A stretch of 64,000 bases of DNA, taken from assembly GCF_019343195.1 (NCBI RefSeq), contig NZ_RPHB01000003.1:186001-250000 (forward strand), written 5' to 3'. The DNA comes from Arthrospiribacter ruber. Lineage in GTDB: Bacteria; Bacteroidota; Bacteroidia; Cytophagales; Cyclobacteriaceae. Positions 53,236 to 61,853 of the stretch are shown in pieces. The notes beneath the pieces are model-generated. The model saw only the letters and a program-made list of their open reading frames with translations, was not told the origin of the DNA and made no database searches. A program made the translations under genes and the position numbers. Position 1 is the stretch's first letter, and each line of letters begins with the position of its first letter.

Positions 53236-53632
53236 ACAAATTGAATTTTAATAACGTAGAGGTTTATGCCATAGTATAAGAATTAGGGTGAAACATTTAA
53301 CTCGTGCGAATCAAATGTATAGATTCGGTTAGAATCATGCAAAGGATTGATGGATTTTTTTGAAATTCCCTATTAAATAAAAATGATTTGCATCCTGTAC
53401 TTGTACTATTCCGTAAAAAATAAAAATTTAATTTTGGATATGTCTTTTTTCACAAAATACTAATATGAAAAAGTCCAAAGTGTTTCTCAAACGACGCATA
53501 AAATTTTTATTGCCCCCAATTGGAAAATAATTGCAATTGGATGAATTTTCCTGAAATATCCGGATATGCCGGGGACGTTTTTTACGAATTTCTTACCTTC
53601 GCTATTCTGATAGAAATCAAATAAAAAAATAT
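53236..53632. other. AT-rich intergenic region
   Basis: 397 bp between divergent ECF sigma and DUF3127 genes. It contains short inverted stretches (CCAATTGGAAAATAATTGCA near 53516) and a likely promoter at its right end. I find no gene; a 21-codon frame from 53465 lacks support. Confidence 0.4.
53594..53601 (+). promoter_or_regulatory. Possible -7 box upstream of DUF3127 gene
   Basis: TACCTTCG approximates TAnnTTTG and lies 31 bp before the start codon. The -33 element is weak (only T-rich sequence). Confidence 0.3.
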
Positions 53633-53995
53633 ATGGAGTTAAGCGGAAAAGTATTTCAGGTAAATCCTGAAATCAACGGACAAGGAAGAAACGGTACATG
53701 GAGGAAACAGGAAGTAATCCTCGAAACCCAAGGAAATTATCCCAAAAAGGTATGCCTGACGATATGGGGGGATAGCATAGACCAGTTCAAACTCAAAGCA
53801 GGAGATCAGGTCAATGCCAGCATTGACATTGAAAGCAGGGAATACAACGGCAGGTGGTACACGGATGTGAAGGCCTGGAAAATCGAAAAACAAGGAGCAG
53901 AAACCCCGGGAGCAAAAGCAAGCAGTTCATCGAATCAGATTCCGGACGTGACTACATTTGATGACAATAGTTCGGAGGATATATTGCCTTTCTAA
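53633..53995 (+). CDS. DUF3127 protein, OB-fold ssDNA-binding-like
   Basis: 120 residues. Residues 1-85 match DUF3127 (MELSGKVFQVNPEINGQGRNGTWRKQEVILET, LTIWGDSIDQFKLKAGDQVNASIDIESREYNGRWYTDVKAWKI), a small OB fold close to SSB. After a Ser/Ala linker the protein ends in an acidic tip, DDNSSEDILPF, resembling the SSB C-terminal peptide (acidic residues followed by hydrophobic-PF) that recruits repair and replication proteins. I infer single-strand DNA binding. It stands alone with its own terminator. Confidence 0.82.
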   Translation: MELSGKVFQVNPEINGQGRNGTWRKQEVILETQGNYPKKVCLTIWGDSIDQFKLKAGDQVNASIDIESREYNGRWYTDVKAWKIEKQGAETPGAKASSSSNQIPDVTTFDDNSSEDILPF

Positions 53996-54027
53996 GGGGA
54001 GTCAAGGAATAAAAGAATGGAATGAAA

Positions 54028-54059
54028 AGATGCCGGTAATTTCCAGGCATCTTTTTTTT
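54028..54059 (+). terminator. Rho-independent terminator after DUF3127 gene
   Basis: AGATGCC...GGCATCT encloses an inner GG/CC pair, followed by eight T's (to about 54059). Confidence 0.8.
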
Positions 54060-54192
54060 GTTATTTTTAGAGCTTTTAATAATATATCAAAACCAAATCT
54101 TAAACCCGTATGGAGAGGAAAATAGAAGGGGTTATCGAACACAGCTACTATCATCTCGGTCAGATCGTTTTGATAAAAAAACTGATTACTTC

Positions 54193-54417
54193 TTAAAGAG
54201 AGACGAGGTTCATAATAGTGGGTTTATCAATAGTAAAGCTTCCCAACACTCCAATTGGCTTTCCTTCCGGAAACTGTCTTTCCCCAAACTTAAATCCCAT
54301 ATACGCTCCGCCAATCATCAGGATCAAAGTAATGATCAGTAAGAGGAGTAGAGTGCCCAAAGGTATTTCCCAGTCTTCTGAACCTATTCTGAACTTGATG
54401 ATTTTGTTGAAGTCCAT
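54193..54417 (-). CDS. Small single-span membrane protein
   Basis: 74 residues with one strong hydrophobic helix (about 20-45, LGTLLLLLIITLILMIGGAYMGFKF). It starts 1 bp after purE stops, hence third gene of the purK-purE transcript. Family and role unknown. Confidence 0.6.
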   Translation of the reverse strand: MDFNKIIKFRIGSEDWEIPLGTLLLLLIITLILMIGGAYMGFKFGERQFPEGKPIGVLGSFTIDKPTIMNLVSL

Positions 54418-54418
54418 G

Positions 54419-54934
54419 TTATTGTGAAAGAAATTTTTTCCAGCCTTTGGTTTCCAGTTCTTCGGCGGACTCGATGACTTTGGCTTTTAGCCTTTCCTTA
54501 TATTGATCCAGATTTTTTCCTATGCTTGTATCAAAAGCTCCAATGATGGATGCTGCAAGAATGCCTGCATTTTTGGCTCCGTTGAGTGCTACTGTAGCGA
54601 CAGGAATGCCACCGGGCATTTGCAAAATCGATAATACGCTGTCCCATCCATCTATGGAATTGGAAGATTTGATCGGCACACCGATCACGGGAAGGGAGGT
54701 CATGGAGGCTACCATGCCGGGAAGGTGGGCGGCTCCACCTGCACCTGCGATGATTACCTTGAGGCCTCTGTCTCTTGCAGAGTTGGCATAATCTACCATT
54801 CTCTCAGGAGTTCTGTGGGCGGAAACTACTGTGAGTTCATACCCTACACCCAACTCTTCGAGGGCTGCTGCTGCTTCTGACATGATGGGCAAATCAGATT
54901 TGCTTCCCATGATGATTCCTACCTGAATATCCAT
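54419..54934 (-). CDS. purE: N5-carboxyaminoimidazole ribonucleotide mutase
   Basis: 171 residues: class I PurE with [41 protein letters not shown] and [32 protein letters not shown]. It converts N5-CAIR to CAIR in purine synthesis, as partner of PurK. It starts 1 bp after purK ends, so the genes are co-transcribed. Confidence 0.93.
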   Translation of the reverse strand: MDIQVGIIMGSKSDLPIMSEAAAALEELGVGYELTVVSAHRTPERMVDYANSARDRGLKVIIAGAGGAAHLPGMVASMTSLPVIGVPIKSSNSIDGWDSVLSILQMPGGIPVATVALNGAKNAGILAASIIGAFDTSIGKNLDQYKERLKAKVIESAEELETKGWKKFLSQ

Positions 54935-54935
54935 A

Positions 54936-56075
54936 TTATGCTTTTATTTTGATCAATGCTTTAATTTTTTGAGCCCTTTCCTTAAGCTTTTTCGGATCCT
55001 CGTCCAAGATGGTCACATGCCCCATTTTTCTGAATGGCTTGGTGAATTTTTTGCCGTACAGGTGGATATAGACCCCTTTTTCACTCAGGGCTTCATCCAA
55101 TCCTTCTACAAATGCTTCTCCGGAAAACCCATCTTCACCGAGCAAATTGACCATGGCTGCGGGAGTTCTCAGGCTGCTGTCACCCAATGGCATCCCAAGC
55201 ACAGACCTGAGGTGTTGTTCAAACTGAGAAGTCATATTGGCTTCTATGCTGTGATGCCCGCTGTTGTGCGGTCTTGGGGCAATTTCATTCACAAGGATTT
55301 CTCCTTCCTTGGTGACAAACATTTCTACTGCAAGAATCCCTACCATATCCAGCTCTTCTATGACCTGAAGGGCAATTTGCTGCGCTTGCTTTTCGATTTT
55401 TTCTGAGATTTCTGCCGGAGCAAACAAGAACTCCACCAGATTGGCCGTAGGGTGGAAGGCACATTCTACTGCCGGGAATGCACTCACCTCTCCTGCTTTG
55501 TTTTTAGATACAATTACAGCAATTTCCTTGTCAAAATCGATCAACTTTTCCAATAAGCCAGGGGCATCAAAGCCCTTTTCCAAATCCCTTTCGTCTTTGA
55601 GCAGCTGAACTCCCCGGCCATCATAGCCTTCTTTCCCCAGTTTGTTTACAGCAGGCAAAAAGTCCCTTTGGGCCAATACATCTGCCCTGTCTGAGGTAAG
55701 AATAAAGTCAGCTGTGGGAATTCCTTTTTCTTTATAAAATGCTTTCTGGGTCCTTTTGTCTTGGATCAACCTGATGATGTGAGGTTGAGGGTACACTTCT
55801 TTTCCTTCTTTGACAAGGGCTTCCAAGGCATCTGTATTGACACTCTCAATTTCTATGGTGATGATGTCACAGTCTTGTCCAAATTGATACACCGTATCAT
55901 AATCTTTTAGGCTGCCTTGAGTAAATTTCTGGCAGATGGACTTGCATGGTGCATCCGGATCCGGATCGAGGATATGGATGTCGATGTTATAATTGATGGC
56001 AGACTGAATGACCATGCGGCCTAGCTGACCACCTCCAAGTATTCCTAAAGTTTTTTGCTGGTAATTGACTTGCAC
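54936..56075 (-). CDS. purK: 5-(carboxyamino)imidazole ribonucleotide synthase
   Basis: ATP-grasp enzyme, 380 residues from a GTG at 56075 ([21 protein letters not shown]). The frame could extend to an ATG at 56180, but that region is hydrophobic, non-homologous and overlaps the terminator of the gene at 56200. The glycine-rich [57 protein letters not shown] and LLGED are diagnostic. It carboxylates AIR with bicarbonate and ATP. Confidence 0.9.
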   Translation of the reverse strand: MQVNYQQKTLGILGGGQLGRMVIQSAINYNIDIHILDPDPDAPCKSICQKFTQGSLKDYDTVYQFGQDCDIITIEIESVNTDALEALVKEGKEVYPQPHIIRLIQDKRTQKAFYKEKGIPTADFILTSDRADVLAQRDFLPAVNKLGKEGYDGRGVQLLKDERDLEKGFDAPGLLEKLIDFDKEIAVIVSKNKAGEVSAFPAVECAFHPTANLVEFLFAPAEISEKIEKQAQQIALQVIEELDMVGILAVEMFVTKEGEILVNEIAPRPHNSGHHSIEANMTSQFEQHLRSVLGMPLGDSSLRTPAAMVNLLGEDGFSGEAFVEGLDEALSEKGVYIHLYGKKFTKPFRKMGHVTILDEDPKKLKERAQKIKALIKIKA

Positions 56076-56154
56076 AGAGAAAGGCTTTGGTTGCCCAAAA
56101 ATAAGGGAAAAATGCAGGTTTCTGAAAATGTAGCTGAGAATAGGGGAAAATATA

Positions 56155-56178
56155 AAAAAAACCCGCCTGAGCGGGTTC
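56155..56178 (-). terminator. Terminator of the lmo0937-like gene
   Basis: On the minus strand AACCCGC-TCAG-GCGGGTT is followed by eight T's. It ends the 56352-56200 transcript and shows that purK starts downstream of it. Confidence 0.85.
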
Positions 56179-56199
56179 ATTTATTATAATGATTACTTT

Positions 56200-56352
56200 C
56201 TACACTGTTCTTCCACCGATCAATCTCAGTAGTACGGATATGACTGCCAATACCAATAGTATATGAATCAATCCACCAACGCTATATACAAAGAAGCCGA
56301 AGACCCAACCTATGATCAAAATCACGGCGATCAAATAAAATAAAGAGCTCAT
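56200..56352 (-). CDS. lmo0937-family small membrane protein
   Basis: 50 residues from the ATG at 56352 (MSSLFYLIAVILIIGWVFGF then SVGGLIHILLVLAVISVLLRLI), two hydrophobic helices. The frame reaches to 56427, but the upstream part is non-homologous. This is the lmo0937 family, often induced by stress in other bacteria; function unknown. It is transcribed alone, between a terminator and the MutS-like gene. Confidence 0.8.
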   Translation of the reverse strand: MSSLFYLIAVILIIGWVFGFFVYSVGGLIHILLVLAVISVLLRLIGGRTV

Positions 56353-56423
56353 AATTGTTTTGGTTAAAGTTAAATAATTGATTATGAACATCATGTTACA
56401 AGCTTTGTGCCAAAACAAAAATC

Positions 56424-58181
56424 TCAACTAAACTTAATGCCCATCAACTCCATCAGTTTATGTGCATTGAAACTAGGGCAAGGGCCTGTTTTCAGCTTGT
56501 AGTCAAAATGGATTTCATTGTCTGAAATTTCACTGTGGAAGCTGAAATTTTTTAAGTAGCTAAGGCTGCTTTCCAGTGCACTCAATTCAATGTCATGGGT
56601 GCTGATAATCCCTTTGGACCCGGTATTTGCCAGCTGTTTGATCAGGGCCTCACTTCCCTGTATCCGGTCCACTGTATTGGTGCCTTTGAGAATTTCATCC
56701 ATGAGGAAAAACACTTTTTGGCCGTTTTCAGCTGCATTTAGCACCTGCTTGATTCTGGCCAATTCGGCATAGAATGAACTCACGCTTTCACCTAAATTGT
56801 CCATGTTTCTCATGCTGGTGTACAATTGAAAGGGGCCTATGAGCAAACTTTTCCCAAAAGGCCTTAGGCCCATATTGGCCAAAACCAGATTGGTACCGAT
56901 AGTTCTCATAAAAGTAGTTTTGCCGGACATGTTGGAGCCTGTCAGTAAAACCGTCTGAATGGCTGGAGCAAAGTCCAGGTCATTTGCTACAGCTTTTTCC
57001 CGTCTTAGAAGTGGGTGTTTCAGATCGGCAAATTCAAGCTTTTCTTCCGAGGTCCAATTTATTTCCCCATTAAGACCTTCTTCCGAGGTAAAGGCACCAA
57101 GCGATATCAGTACTTGCCAATGATCAAACACGCTGTCCAATTCTTTCAGGTGACCTTGGTAGTTCTTTTTCCATTTTTCAAGCTTCCAAAAGAGGAAAAA
57201 ATCCAGCCAAAAAAGGATGTTAAAAATCAAATACATAAGATTGATCCTGTTTTCGATCAAAAAAGAAACCTGCTCAAGGGTTTTGAGTCCCTTTGGGATG
57301 TTGTTTTGGTTCTTAAATAACTTGGAGTGCTTCTTTAGGTATTCATCTTCAAATGAATGCTCAGCCAAATCCGCTGACCAAATTCTGTAGGTTTTAATGT
57401 CTCCTGAGCCAGGGAAAATCTTTCCAGCCTCCAAGAGGGGTTTGAAGACAAAGCTCAAAGAGAACAGACCAAATAGAATCCAAATGCTCAGGAAGGAAAG
57501 AGGAAAAATACCTATCGCAACTCCAAGTACAAGAGAAAGGCCCAACACCGGCCCGATTATCATTGGTGCGAAGTACAATTTTTTCCAGTTGGATCTGGTG
57601 TCCATCCATTTGTAAAACTTATCCTTGGACTTCTCTTCTTTTATAAATGCCCTGCCATTTGCCTCAAAGCTTCTTAGGAAATCAGGATTTTCGGCCAGTT
57701 CATCGACTGCAGGCTTTAGGACTTTGGCCTTGTCAGCATTAAGGTTTTCTTTCATCAGTGCGGCCAGTTTGGCTTTTGCACTTCTATTGACAGTATGGTT
57801 GAGCAGTTGGAAAAGAGAATGCTCCCCAAACAAATCCAAGTCTATGGCAAAGGGGTGGGTTTTGGATTGATATTCATTTCCAGGGTCAAAAGAAGAAAGT
57901 TTTCTGTTTTTTCGGAGCGATTTTTCTTCCTCCATTTTGATCAGTTCTATGATGAAAGCTTCTTTGTCCTTGGAGGCATTGAACTGAATGATCAGGACAA
58001 TGAAAAATACCAACTGCATCAGTAAGAGTAAAAAAAGAAGCGGAAAATCGGTAACACTCAGTATAAATATGGGTATCAGGGAAAAAAATACCAATAGGCG
58101 TATCAGTGTGATCTTCAGTGTTTTCTTTTTAGTTTTTGAAAGAATCTTTGCCAGATCTTCATTTTTAAAGTCTATTCTCAT
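56424..58181 (-). CDS. Membrane-anchored MutS-like ATPase
   Basis: 585 residues from the ATG at 58181 (the frame opens at 58232). Helices at about 28-66 form an N-terminal membrane pair; another pair lies at 203-248, and one or two at 312-335. The C-terminal MutS domain V has Walker A LLTGSNMSGKTTFMRTIG, Walker B VFFLMDEILKGTN and STHDIEL. It lacks the mismatch-recognition domain I. Proteins of this plan occur in Bacteroidota and are annotated as mismatch repair, but a soluble repair role is doubtful. A TATCTTTG -7 box (58193-58186) lies 5 bp before the start codon, so a leaderless transcript is possible. Confidence 0.8.
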   Translation of the reverse strand: MRIDFKNEDLAKILSKTKKKTLKITLIRLLVFFSLIPIFILSVTDFPLLFLLLLMQLVFFIVLIIQFNASKDKEAFIIELIKMEEEKSLRKNRKLSSFDPGNEYQSKTHPFAIDLDLFGEHSLFQLLNHTVNRSAKAKLAALMKENLNADKAKVLKPAVDELAENPDFLRSFEANGRAFIKEEKSKDKFYKWMDTRSNWKKLYFAPMIIGPVLGLSLVLGVAIGIFPLSFLSIWILFGLFSLSFVFKPLLEAGKIFPGSGDIKTYRIWSADLAEHSFEDEYLKKHSKLFKNQNNIPKGLKTLEQVSFLIENRINLMYLIFNILFWLDFFLFWKLEKWKKNYQGHLKELDSVFDHWQVLISLGAFTSEEGLNGEINWTSEEKLEFADLKHPLLRREKAVANDLDFAPAIQTVLLTGSNMSGKTTFMRTIGTNLVLANMGLRPFGKSLLIGPFQLYTSMRNMDNLGESVSSFYAELARIKQVLNAAENGQKVFFLMDEILKGTNTVDRIQGSEALIKQLANTGSKGIISTHDIELSALESSLSYLKNFSFHSEISDNEIHFDYKLKTGPCPSFNAHKLMELMGIKFS

Positions 58182-58223
58182 AGGCCAAAGATAAAAAATG
58201 TGAAATTCTTTAAAATATTTAAT

Positions 58224-58246
58224 TTTATGCAACTATGTTGCATAAA
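58224..58246. promoter_or_regulatory. 10-bp-arm palindrome, Fur/Zur-like operator
   Basis: TTTATGCAAC-TAT-GTTGCATAAA has perfect 10-bp arms and a 3-bp centre. It lies just upstream of the -7 box TACCTTTG at 58263 for the rightward gene and 43 bp from the MutS-like start. Metal regulators of the Fur family bind such A/T-flanked dyads. The neighbouring DUF3299-like gene supports a zinc link, which is inference. Confidence 0.5.
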
Positions 58247-58262
58247 TTTGAAGATATTTTAT

Positions 58263-58270
58263 TACCTTTG
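58263..58270 (+). promoter_or_regulatory. -7 promoter box of the DUF3299-like gene
   Basis: TACCTTTG is a perfect TAnnTTTG element. A TTG (58238-58240), 22 bp upstream inside the palindrome, may act as -33. The leader to the start at 58368 is about 90 bp. Confidence 0.5.
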
Positions 58271-58305
58271 ACTATTATCATTCATGTAGTGTTCTCTTCA
58301 TTTGA

Positions 58306-58371
58306 ATGATGGTGGTTGACAATAGACTCCGGCCTCGCCGGAGTCTTCTTTGCTTCTGGTCAATACGATGA
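58306..58371 (+). promoter_or_regulatory. Leader ORF with GC-rich hairpin
   Basis: A 21-codon frame starts ATGATGGTGGTTG at 58306 and its TGA overlaps the start codon of the downstream gene (ATGA at 58368-58371). Within it GACTCCGGC-CTC-GCCGGAGTC (58325-58345), followed by TTCTTTG, forms a 9-bp stem that would cover the ribosome path. This may couple or attenuate translation of the next gene; chance is not excluded. Confidence 0.35.
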
Positions 58372-58811
58372 AAAAGATAATTCCGATTATACTGATTTTA
58401 CTGATATCTGCCTCCGCGATGGTAATGCCGGAAAAGGATATGTGGGCTTTACTTGGTAAAACAAGGTTTGTAGAAAAGCTGAATAGAGAATATGGCATGT
58501 ATTTTTTGTATCCCAAATTCCCTGATGAGCTGAAGGCTTTGGAGGGCAAGGAAGTTTCCATTACAGGTTTTTATATTCCTTTGGAAATGAATGCGTCCAA
58601 TATTGCGGTGATTTCTAAGTTTCCGAATGCAGAGTGTTTTTTCTGTGGAGGTGCTGGGCCTGAAAGTGTAGTGGTAGGTTACCTGAAAAAGAAACCTGGA
58701 AGAAGGGTAAAGGTAGATGAGATTGTTACGGTCAAAGGAAAGCTCAAGTTAAACGACAGTGACCTGGAAGAGCTCAATTTTATTATTCAGGATGCAGAGC
58801 TGATTTATTGA
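58368..58811 (+). CDS. Exported DUF3299-like protein
   Basis: 147 residues from the ATG at 58368, beginning a signal peptide (MKKIIPIILILLISASAMVM); an earlier ATG at 58350 adds a tail. It has LEGKEVSITGFYIPLEMN, a cysteine pair CFFCGGAGPESV, and an OB-like strand set (RVKVDEIVTVKGKLKLN). The pattern resembles DUF3299 (GY-x-x-P ... C), found in Zur-regulated zinc operons of Pseudomonas (with DUF2796 and ABC genes). Zinc or metal handling in the periplasm is my inference. It is followed by a 50-aa gene after 2 bp. Confidence 0.65.
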   Translation: MKKIIPIILILLISASAMVMPEKDMWALLGKTRFVEKLNREYGMYFLYPKFPDELKALEGKEVSITGFYIPLEMNASNIAVISKFPNAECFFCGGAGPESVVVGYLKKKPGRRVKVDEIVTVKGKLKLNDSDLEELNFIIQDAELIY

Positions 58812-58813
58812 CC

Positions 58814-58966
58814 ATGAGCAAGAAAAAGAAGGATGAAAAACCCGCAGAAGACTGGGATATAGAAGAGGGTTTTGGAGGAATTCCCGAAGATATCCCTTTT
58901 GGAAAGAATATTGGTTGTGGAGGAAAATCCCAGAAGAAAGAAAATTCAAAACAAAGTGGCCGCTAA
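58814..58966 (+). CDS. Small conserved-looking protein with GCGG motif (50 aa)
   Basis: It starts 2 bp after the DUF3299-like gene's stop: a lysine-rich start MSKKKKDEKPAEDW, then EEGFGGIPEDIPFGKNIGCGG and a polar tail to TAA at 58964-58966. The E-E-G-F-G-G-I-P-x-D...N-I-G-C-G-G pattern recurs, as far as I recall, in small Bacteroidota proteins of unknown function. The single cysteine in G-C-G-G could bind metal or be modified. Co-transcription with the upstream gene suggests a shared role. Confidence 0.55.
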   Translation: MSKKKKDEKPAEDWDIEEGFGGIPEDIPFGKNIGCGGKSQKKENSKQSGR

Positions 58967-59065
58967 GGTTTCGCAAGTACCGACTTTTTTATATGGTTTG
59001 AGCAGATTCTTTACATTAGAGAATTGATTATATTTGGTTTACATATTCAAACCGATCTTCAAACC

Positions 59066-59902
59066 ATGAAATGCTTTCCTAACCTCCCTTATCTGCTACT
59101 TGCAGCTGTCATATTGATTTCCTGTAGCGAAGAGGATCCTCTGCCGGATCCTGGGCCAAACCCGAATGCCCAAATCGTAAAAGAAGATGCTGAAATCAAT
59201 GCCGCATTTACGGATACAGATAATATTGCGTTGTTTGCGCTTTCAGCAAACGGTCAAGGACTGAGAACTCAGGTAGAATTTGTTGGGGATCTATGTGCGG
59301 AGGCCGAAGTAACGCATTTTCCAGATGAAAGGAGGATTGTGGTAGATTTCAAAGAAGGTTGTACCAGTGCCAATGGACTTGTCAGAAAGGGAAAACTTTT
59401 GATTGACTATACAGGTGTAATTTTATTTCCGGGTGCTTCAGTCACGGTGAATTTTGAAAACTATCATGTAAATGGGGTGAAAATTGAAGGGACCAGAACC
59501 TCTACGAATAGAGGAATCAACCTTAATGAAGGGACCATTACATTTGAAACCATAGTAAACAATGGCAGGCTTACCTGGGAGGATGGCTCTCAAGCCACTG
59601 TAGCGATCAATCATAGCCGCAAATTTATTCTTCCAGGCGAAGACGAAGGGATCAGGGCAGAAATTACTGGAACTACTTCAGGCAATAGCCGGACTGGAGT
59701 AGCTTTTAATGCCGAAATTTCAGAGGCTTTGGTATTCTTTCAGAACTGTACCAATACCGGCAATTGGATTCCAAGTCAAGGGAAGAGCCTTATCACCATT
59801 TCACAGGCATTTTTATTCGAGGTGGATTACGGGACAGGCGAATGTGACAGGGAAATCACCGTCAGGCTTGAAGGTGAAACTATCACATTGACCTTAGATT
59901 AG
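59066..59902 (+). CDS. Hypothetical lipoprotein, tandem paralogue 1
   Basis: 278 residues from the ATG at 59066 (an upstream ATG at 59024 adds 14 residues without signal character). Lipobox LISC, then a proline-rich linker (LPDPGPNPN), and a beta-rich domain with four cysteines shared with the next gene: GDLC, GCTSANG, NCTNTGNW and GECDREITVRL. The family is unknown; it may be a surface or periplasmic protein. About 45% of the residues look identical with the gene at 60075. Confidence 0.65.
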   Translation: MKCFPNLPYLLLAAVILISCSEEDPLPDPGPNPNAQIVKEDAEINAAFTDTDNIALFALSANGQGLRTQVEFVGDLCAEAEVTHFPDERRIVVDFKEGCTSANGLVRKGKLLIDYTGVILFPGASVTVNFENYHVNGVKIEGTRTSTNRGINLNEGTITFETIVNNGRLTWEDGSQATVAINHSRKFILPGEDEGIRAEITGTTSGNSRTGVAFNAEISEALVFFQNCTNTGNWIPSQGKSLITISQAFLFEVDYGTGECDREITVRLEGETITLTLD

Positions 59903-60074
59903 TATGTTGATTTCAGATAGAAATTATAAAACAGTATCTGCCTCATTCCAAGTAGCCAATATTTGTTTTGGATCAGATTTTTCTGCTAAACCCGAATTAA
60001 AATTACATTATTAAACTTCAATGTTTTTTGTAGTTATTTGTGGAGAATTTTTCAATTAAATAAATCGTCCGATT

Positions 60075-60902
60075 ATGATTCTCAAAAGGTTGACTTTGTT
60101 GATAGCCATAAGCAATATTCTGCTAATTTCTTGTCATGAAAATGATCCCCTTCCAGACCCAGGTCTTAATCCTTACTCGACCATTGTAGAGGATGCGGAA
60201 ATCAATGCTGTTTTTGCTGATACTGATAATGTTGCTCTAATTGCATTACAAATCTACAGGCTTGTGTACAGTACGGAGGGTAATTTTTTTGGAGATTTGT
60301 GTGATGAGGCAATTGTGACACATTTCCCGGAAAACAAGCGCATTATTGTGGATTTTGGAGATGGGTGCACGAGTGGAAACGGAATCACAAGGAATGGCAG
60401 AGTAATCATTAATTATACCGGTATGATATCCTTTCCTACCGCTTCGATTACGGTCAACTTTCAAGATTACTTTGTAAATGGAGTGAAAATTGAAGGTACG
60501 CGGGTTACCACGAATAAAGGAATTGACCTTAACTATATGACTTTGTCTTTTGAAATAAAAATGGATAACGGCAAGCTTACGTGGACTGATGGGGGTCAAT
60601 CAAATGTTAAAATAAGTCATAACAGGAAATTTTTCTTGCATGACCAAGACATGCGTACCGAAATTATTGGTTCTTCATCAGTTAAAAGCAGATCAGGAGT
60701 CGATTTTACGTCAGATATTTATTATCCTTTGGTGTATGTTAAGACTTGCACCCATACAGGAAATTGGATTGCCAGTGAGGGGATGGGCTTTTTAAGTCTG
60801 TCTCAATCTATTGTGTTTCAAGTAGATTATGGTCAAGGCAAATGTGATAGGGAAATTACCGTCATACTTGAGGATGAATCCATCAGGCTGACCTTAGATT
60901 AG
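60075..60902 (+). CDS. Hypothetical lipoprotein, tandem paralogue 2
   Basis: 275 residues with lipobox LISC and the same domain and cysteine pattern as its neighbour (LPDPGLNP, GDLCDEAIVTHFP, GCTSGNGITRNG, GVKIEGTRVTTNKGIDLN, TCTHTGNW, KCDREITV). Even the 3' flank after the stop (AGTATGTTGATTT) is shared, so it arose by tandem duplication. It ends just before the bidirectional terminator at 60926. Confidence 0.65.
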   Translation: MILKRLTLLIAISNILLISCHENDPLPDPGLNPYSTIVEDAEINAVFADTDNVALIALQIYRLVYSTEGNFFGDLCDEAIVTHFPENKRIIVDFGDGCTSGNGITRNGRVIINYTGMISFPTASITVNFQDYFVNGVKIEGTRVTTNKGIDLNYMTLSFEIKMDNGKLTWTDGGQSNVKISHNRKFFLHDQDMRTEIIGSSSVKSRSGVDFTSDIYYPLVYVKTCTHTGNWIASEGMGFLSLSQSIVFQVDYGQGKCDREITVILEDESIRLTLD

Positions 60903-60925
60903 TATGTTGATTTTAGATAGAAGGA

Positions 60926-60960
60926 AATCAAAAAAGGAGCGAAAAGCTCCTTTTTTGATT
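60926..60960. terminator. Strong bidirectional terminator
   Basis: Perfect 15-bp stem AATCAAAAAAGGAGC / GCTCCTTTTTTGATT with a GAAAA loop, T-rich on both strands. It lies between the lipoprotein genes (plus) and the mechanosensitive channel (minus, stop at 60959). Confidence 0.9.
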
Positions 60961-61801
60961 ATTCTTTTTTCCCTTCGGGATAGTAATGATTGACATCTCT
61001 CTGTGGGAATGGGATTTCGATATCATTGGCCTCAAACGCTTCTTTTAAGGCTTCCATATTGTCCCAGTAAACCGGCCAGAGGTCTGCGGCATCTGCCCAG
61101 CACCTAACGGTAAGATCAAGGGAACTGTCCCCGAATCCTATAAATTTCACGACCGGTTCGGGATCTGCATGAATTCTTTCGTCTTTTTTCAAAGTGTTAA
61201 GAATTACCTGACGGGTTTTTTTAAGGTCTGTGCCGTAAGCTACGCCTACGGACATTTCTACCCTTCTGGTTGGTTTTTGGGAGAGGTTTACTATGGAGTT
61301 GTTGGCCAAAGCACCATTTGGAACGGTAACTACCCTATTGTCAAAGTTTCTGATTTTGGTATAAAGAATGTCTATGCTTTCCACAGATCCAAGTGTCCCT
61401 TGGGCTTCTATGGTGTCTCCAACTCTGAATGGTTTGAAGACCAAAATCAGGACTCCACCCGCAAAATTGGACAAGGATCCTTGCAAAGCCAAACCTACTG
61501 CCAAACCTGCAGCACCTAAGATGGCCACAAAGGAAGTCATCTGCATTCCCAAAGTAGTGGCTACTGCGATCAGCAATACTACCCATAGGATGGCACTAAG
61601 AAAACTTTTGAAGAATGTAGCCAGTGAAGGGTCGATTTCATATCTGATAAGACCCTTGTTCATTTGACGTAATAAAAACTTTATCAGCCACCTACCTATG
61701 AGCAAAAGGACAGTTGCCTTCAAAATAATCGGTCCCGCCTCAAAAACCAAGTCAATGGCTTTTTGCTGAATTATTTGGACGGTTTCGTAATTAAATTCCA
61801 T
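60959..61801 (-). CDS. mscS: Small-conductance mechanosensitive ion channel (MscS family)
   Basis: 280 residues, the minimal MscS size. Three membrane helices: about 22-42, 60-85 and the pore helix VAILGAAGLAVGLALQGSLSNFAGGVLILVFKPFRVGD. Then the beta domain with VTVPNGALANNSIVNLSQKPTRRVEMSVGVAYGTDL and the C-terminal EIPFPQRDVNHY. It releases solutes upon hypo-osmotic shock in the inner membrane. Transcribed alone. Confidence 0.92.
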   Translation of the reverse strand: MEFNYETVQIIQQKAIDLVFEAGPIILKATVLLLIGRWLIKFLLRQMNKGLIRYEIDPSLATFFKSFLSAILWVVLLIAVATTLGMQMTSFVAILGAAGLAVGLALQGSLSNFAGGVLILVFKPFRVGDTIEAQGTLGSVESIDILYTKIRNFDNRVVTVPNGALANNSIVNLSQKPTRRVEMSVGVAYGTDLKKTRQVILNTLKKDERIHADPEPVVKFIGFGDSSLDLTVRCWADAADLWPVYWDNMEALKEAFEANDIEIPFPQRDVNHYYPEGKKE

Positions 61802-61853
61802 CTGTGTTTGAATTTTGTTAGAAAATAAATGCTAATTCAGGTTCAAAGTTAGC

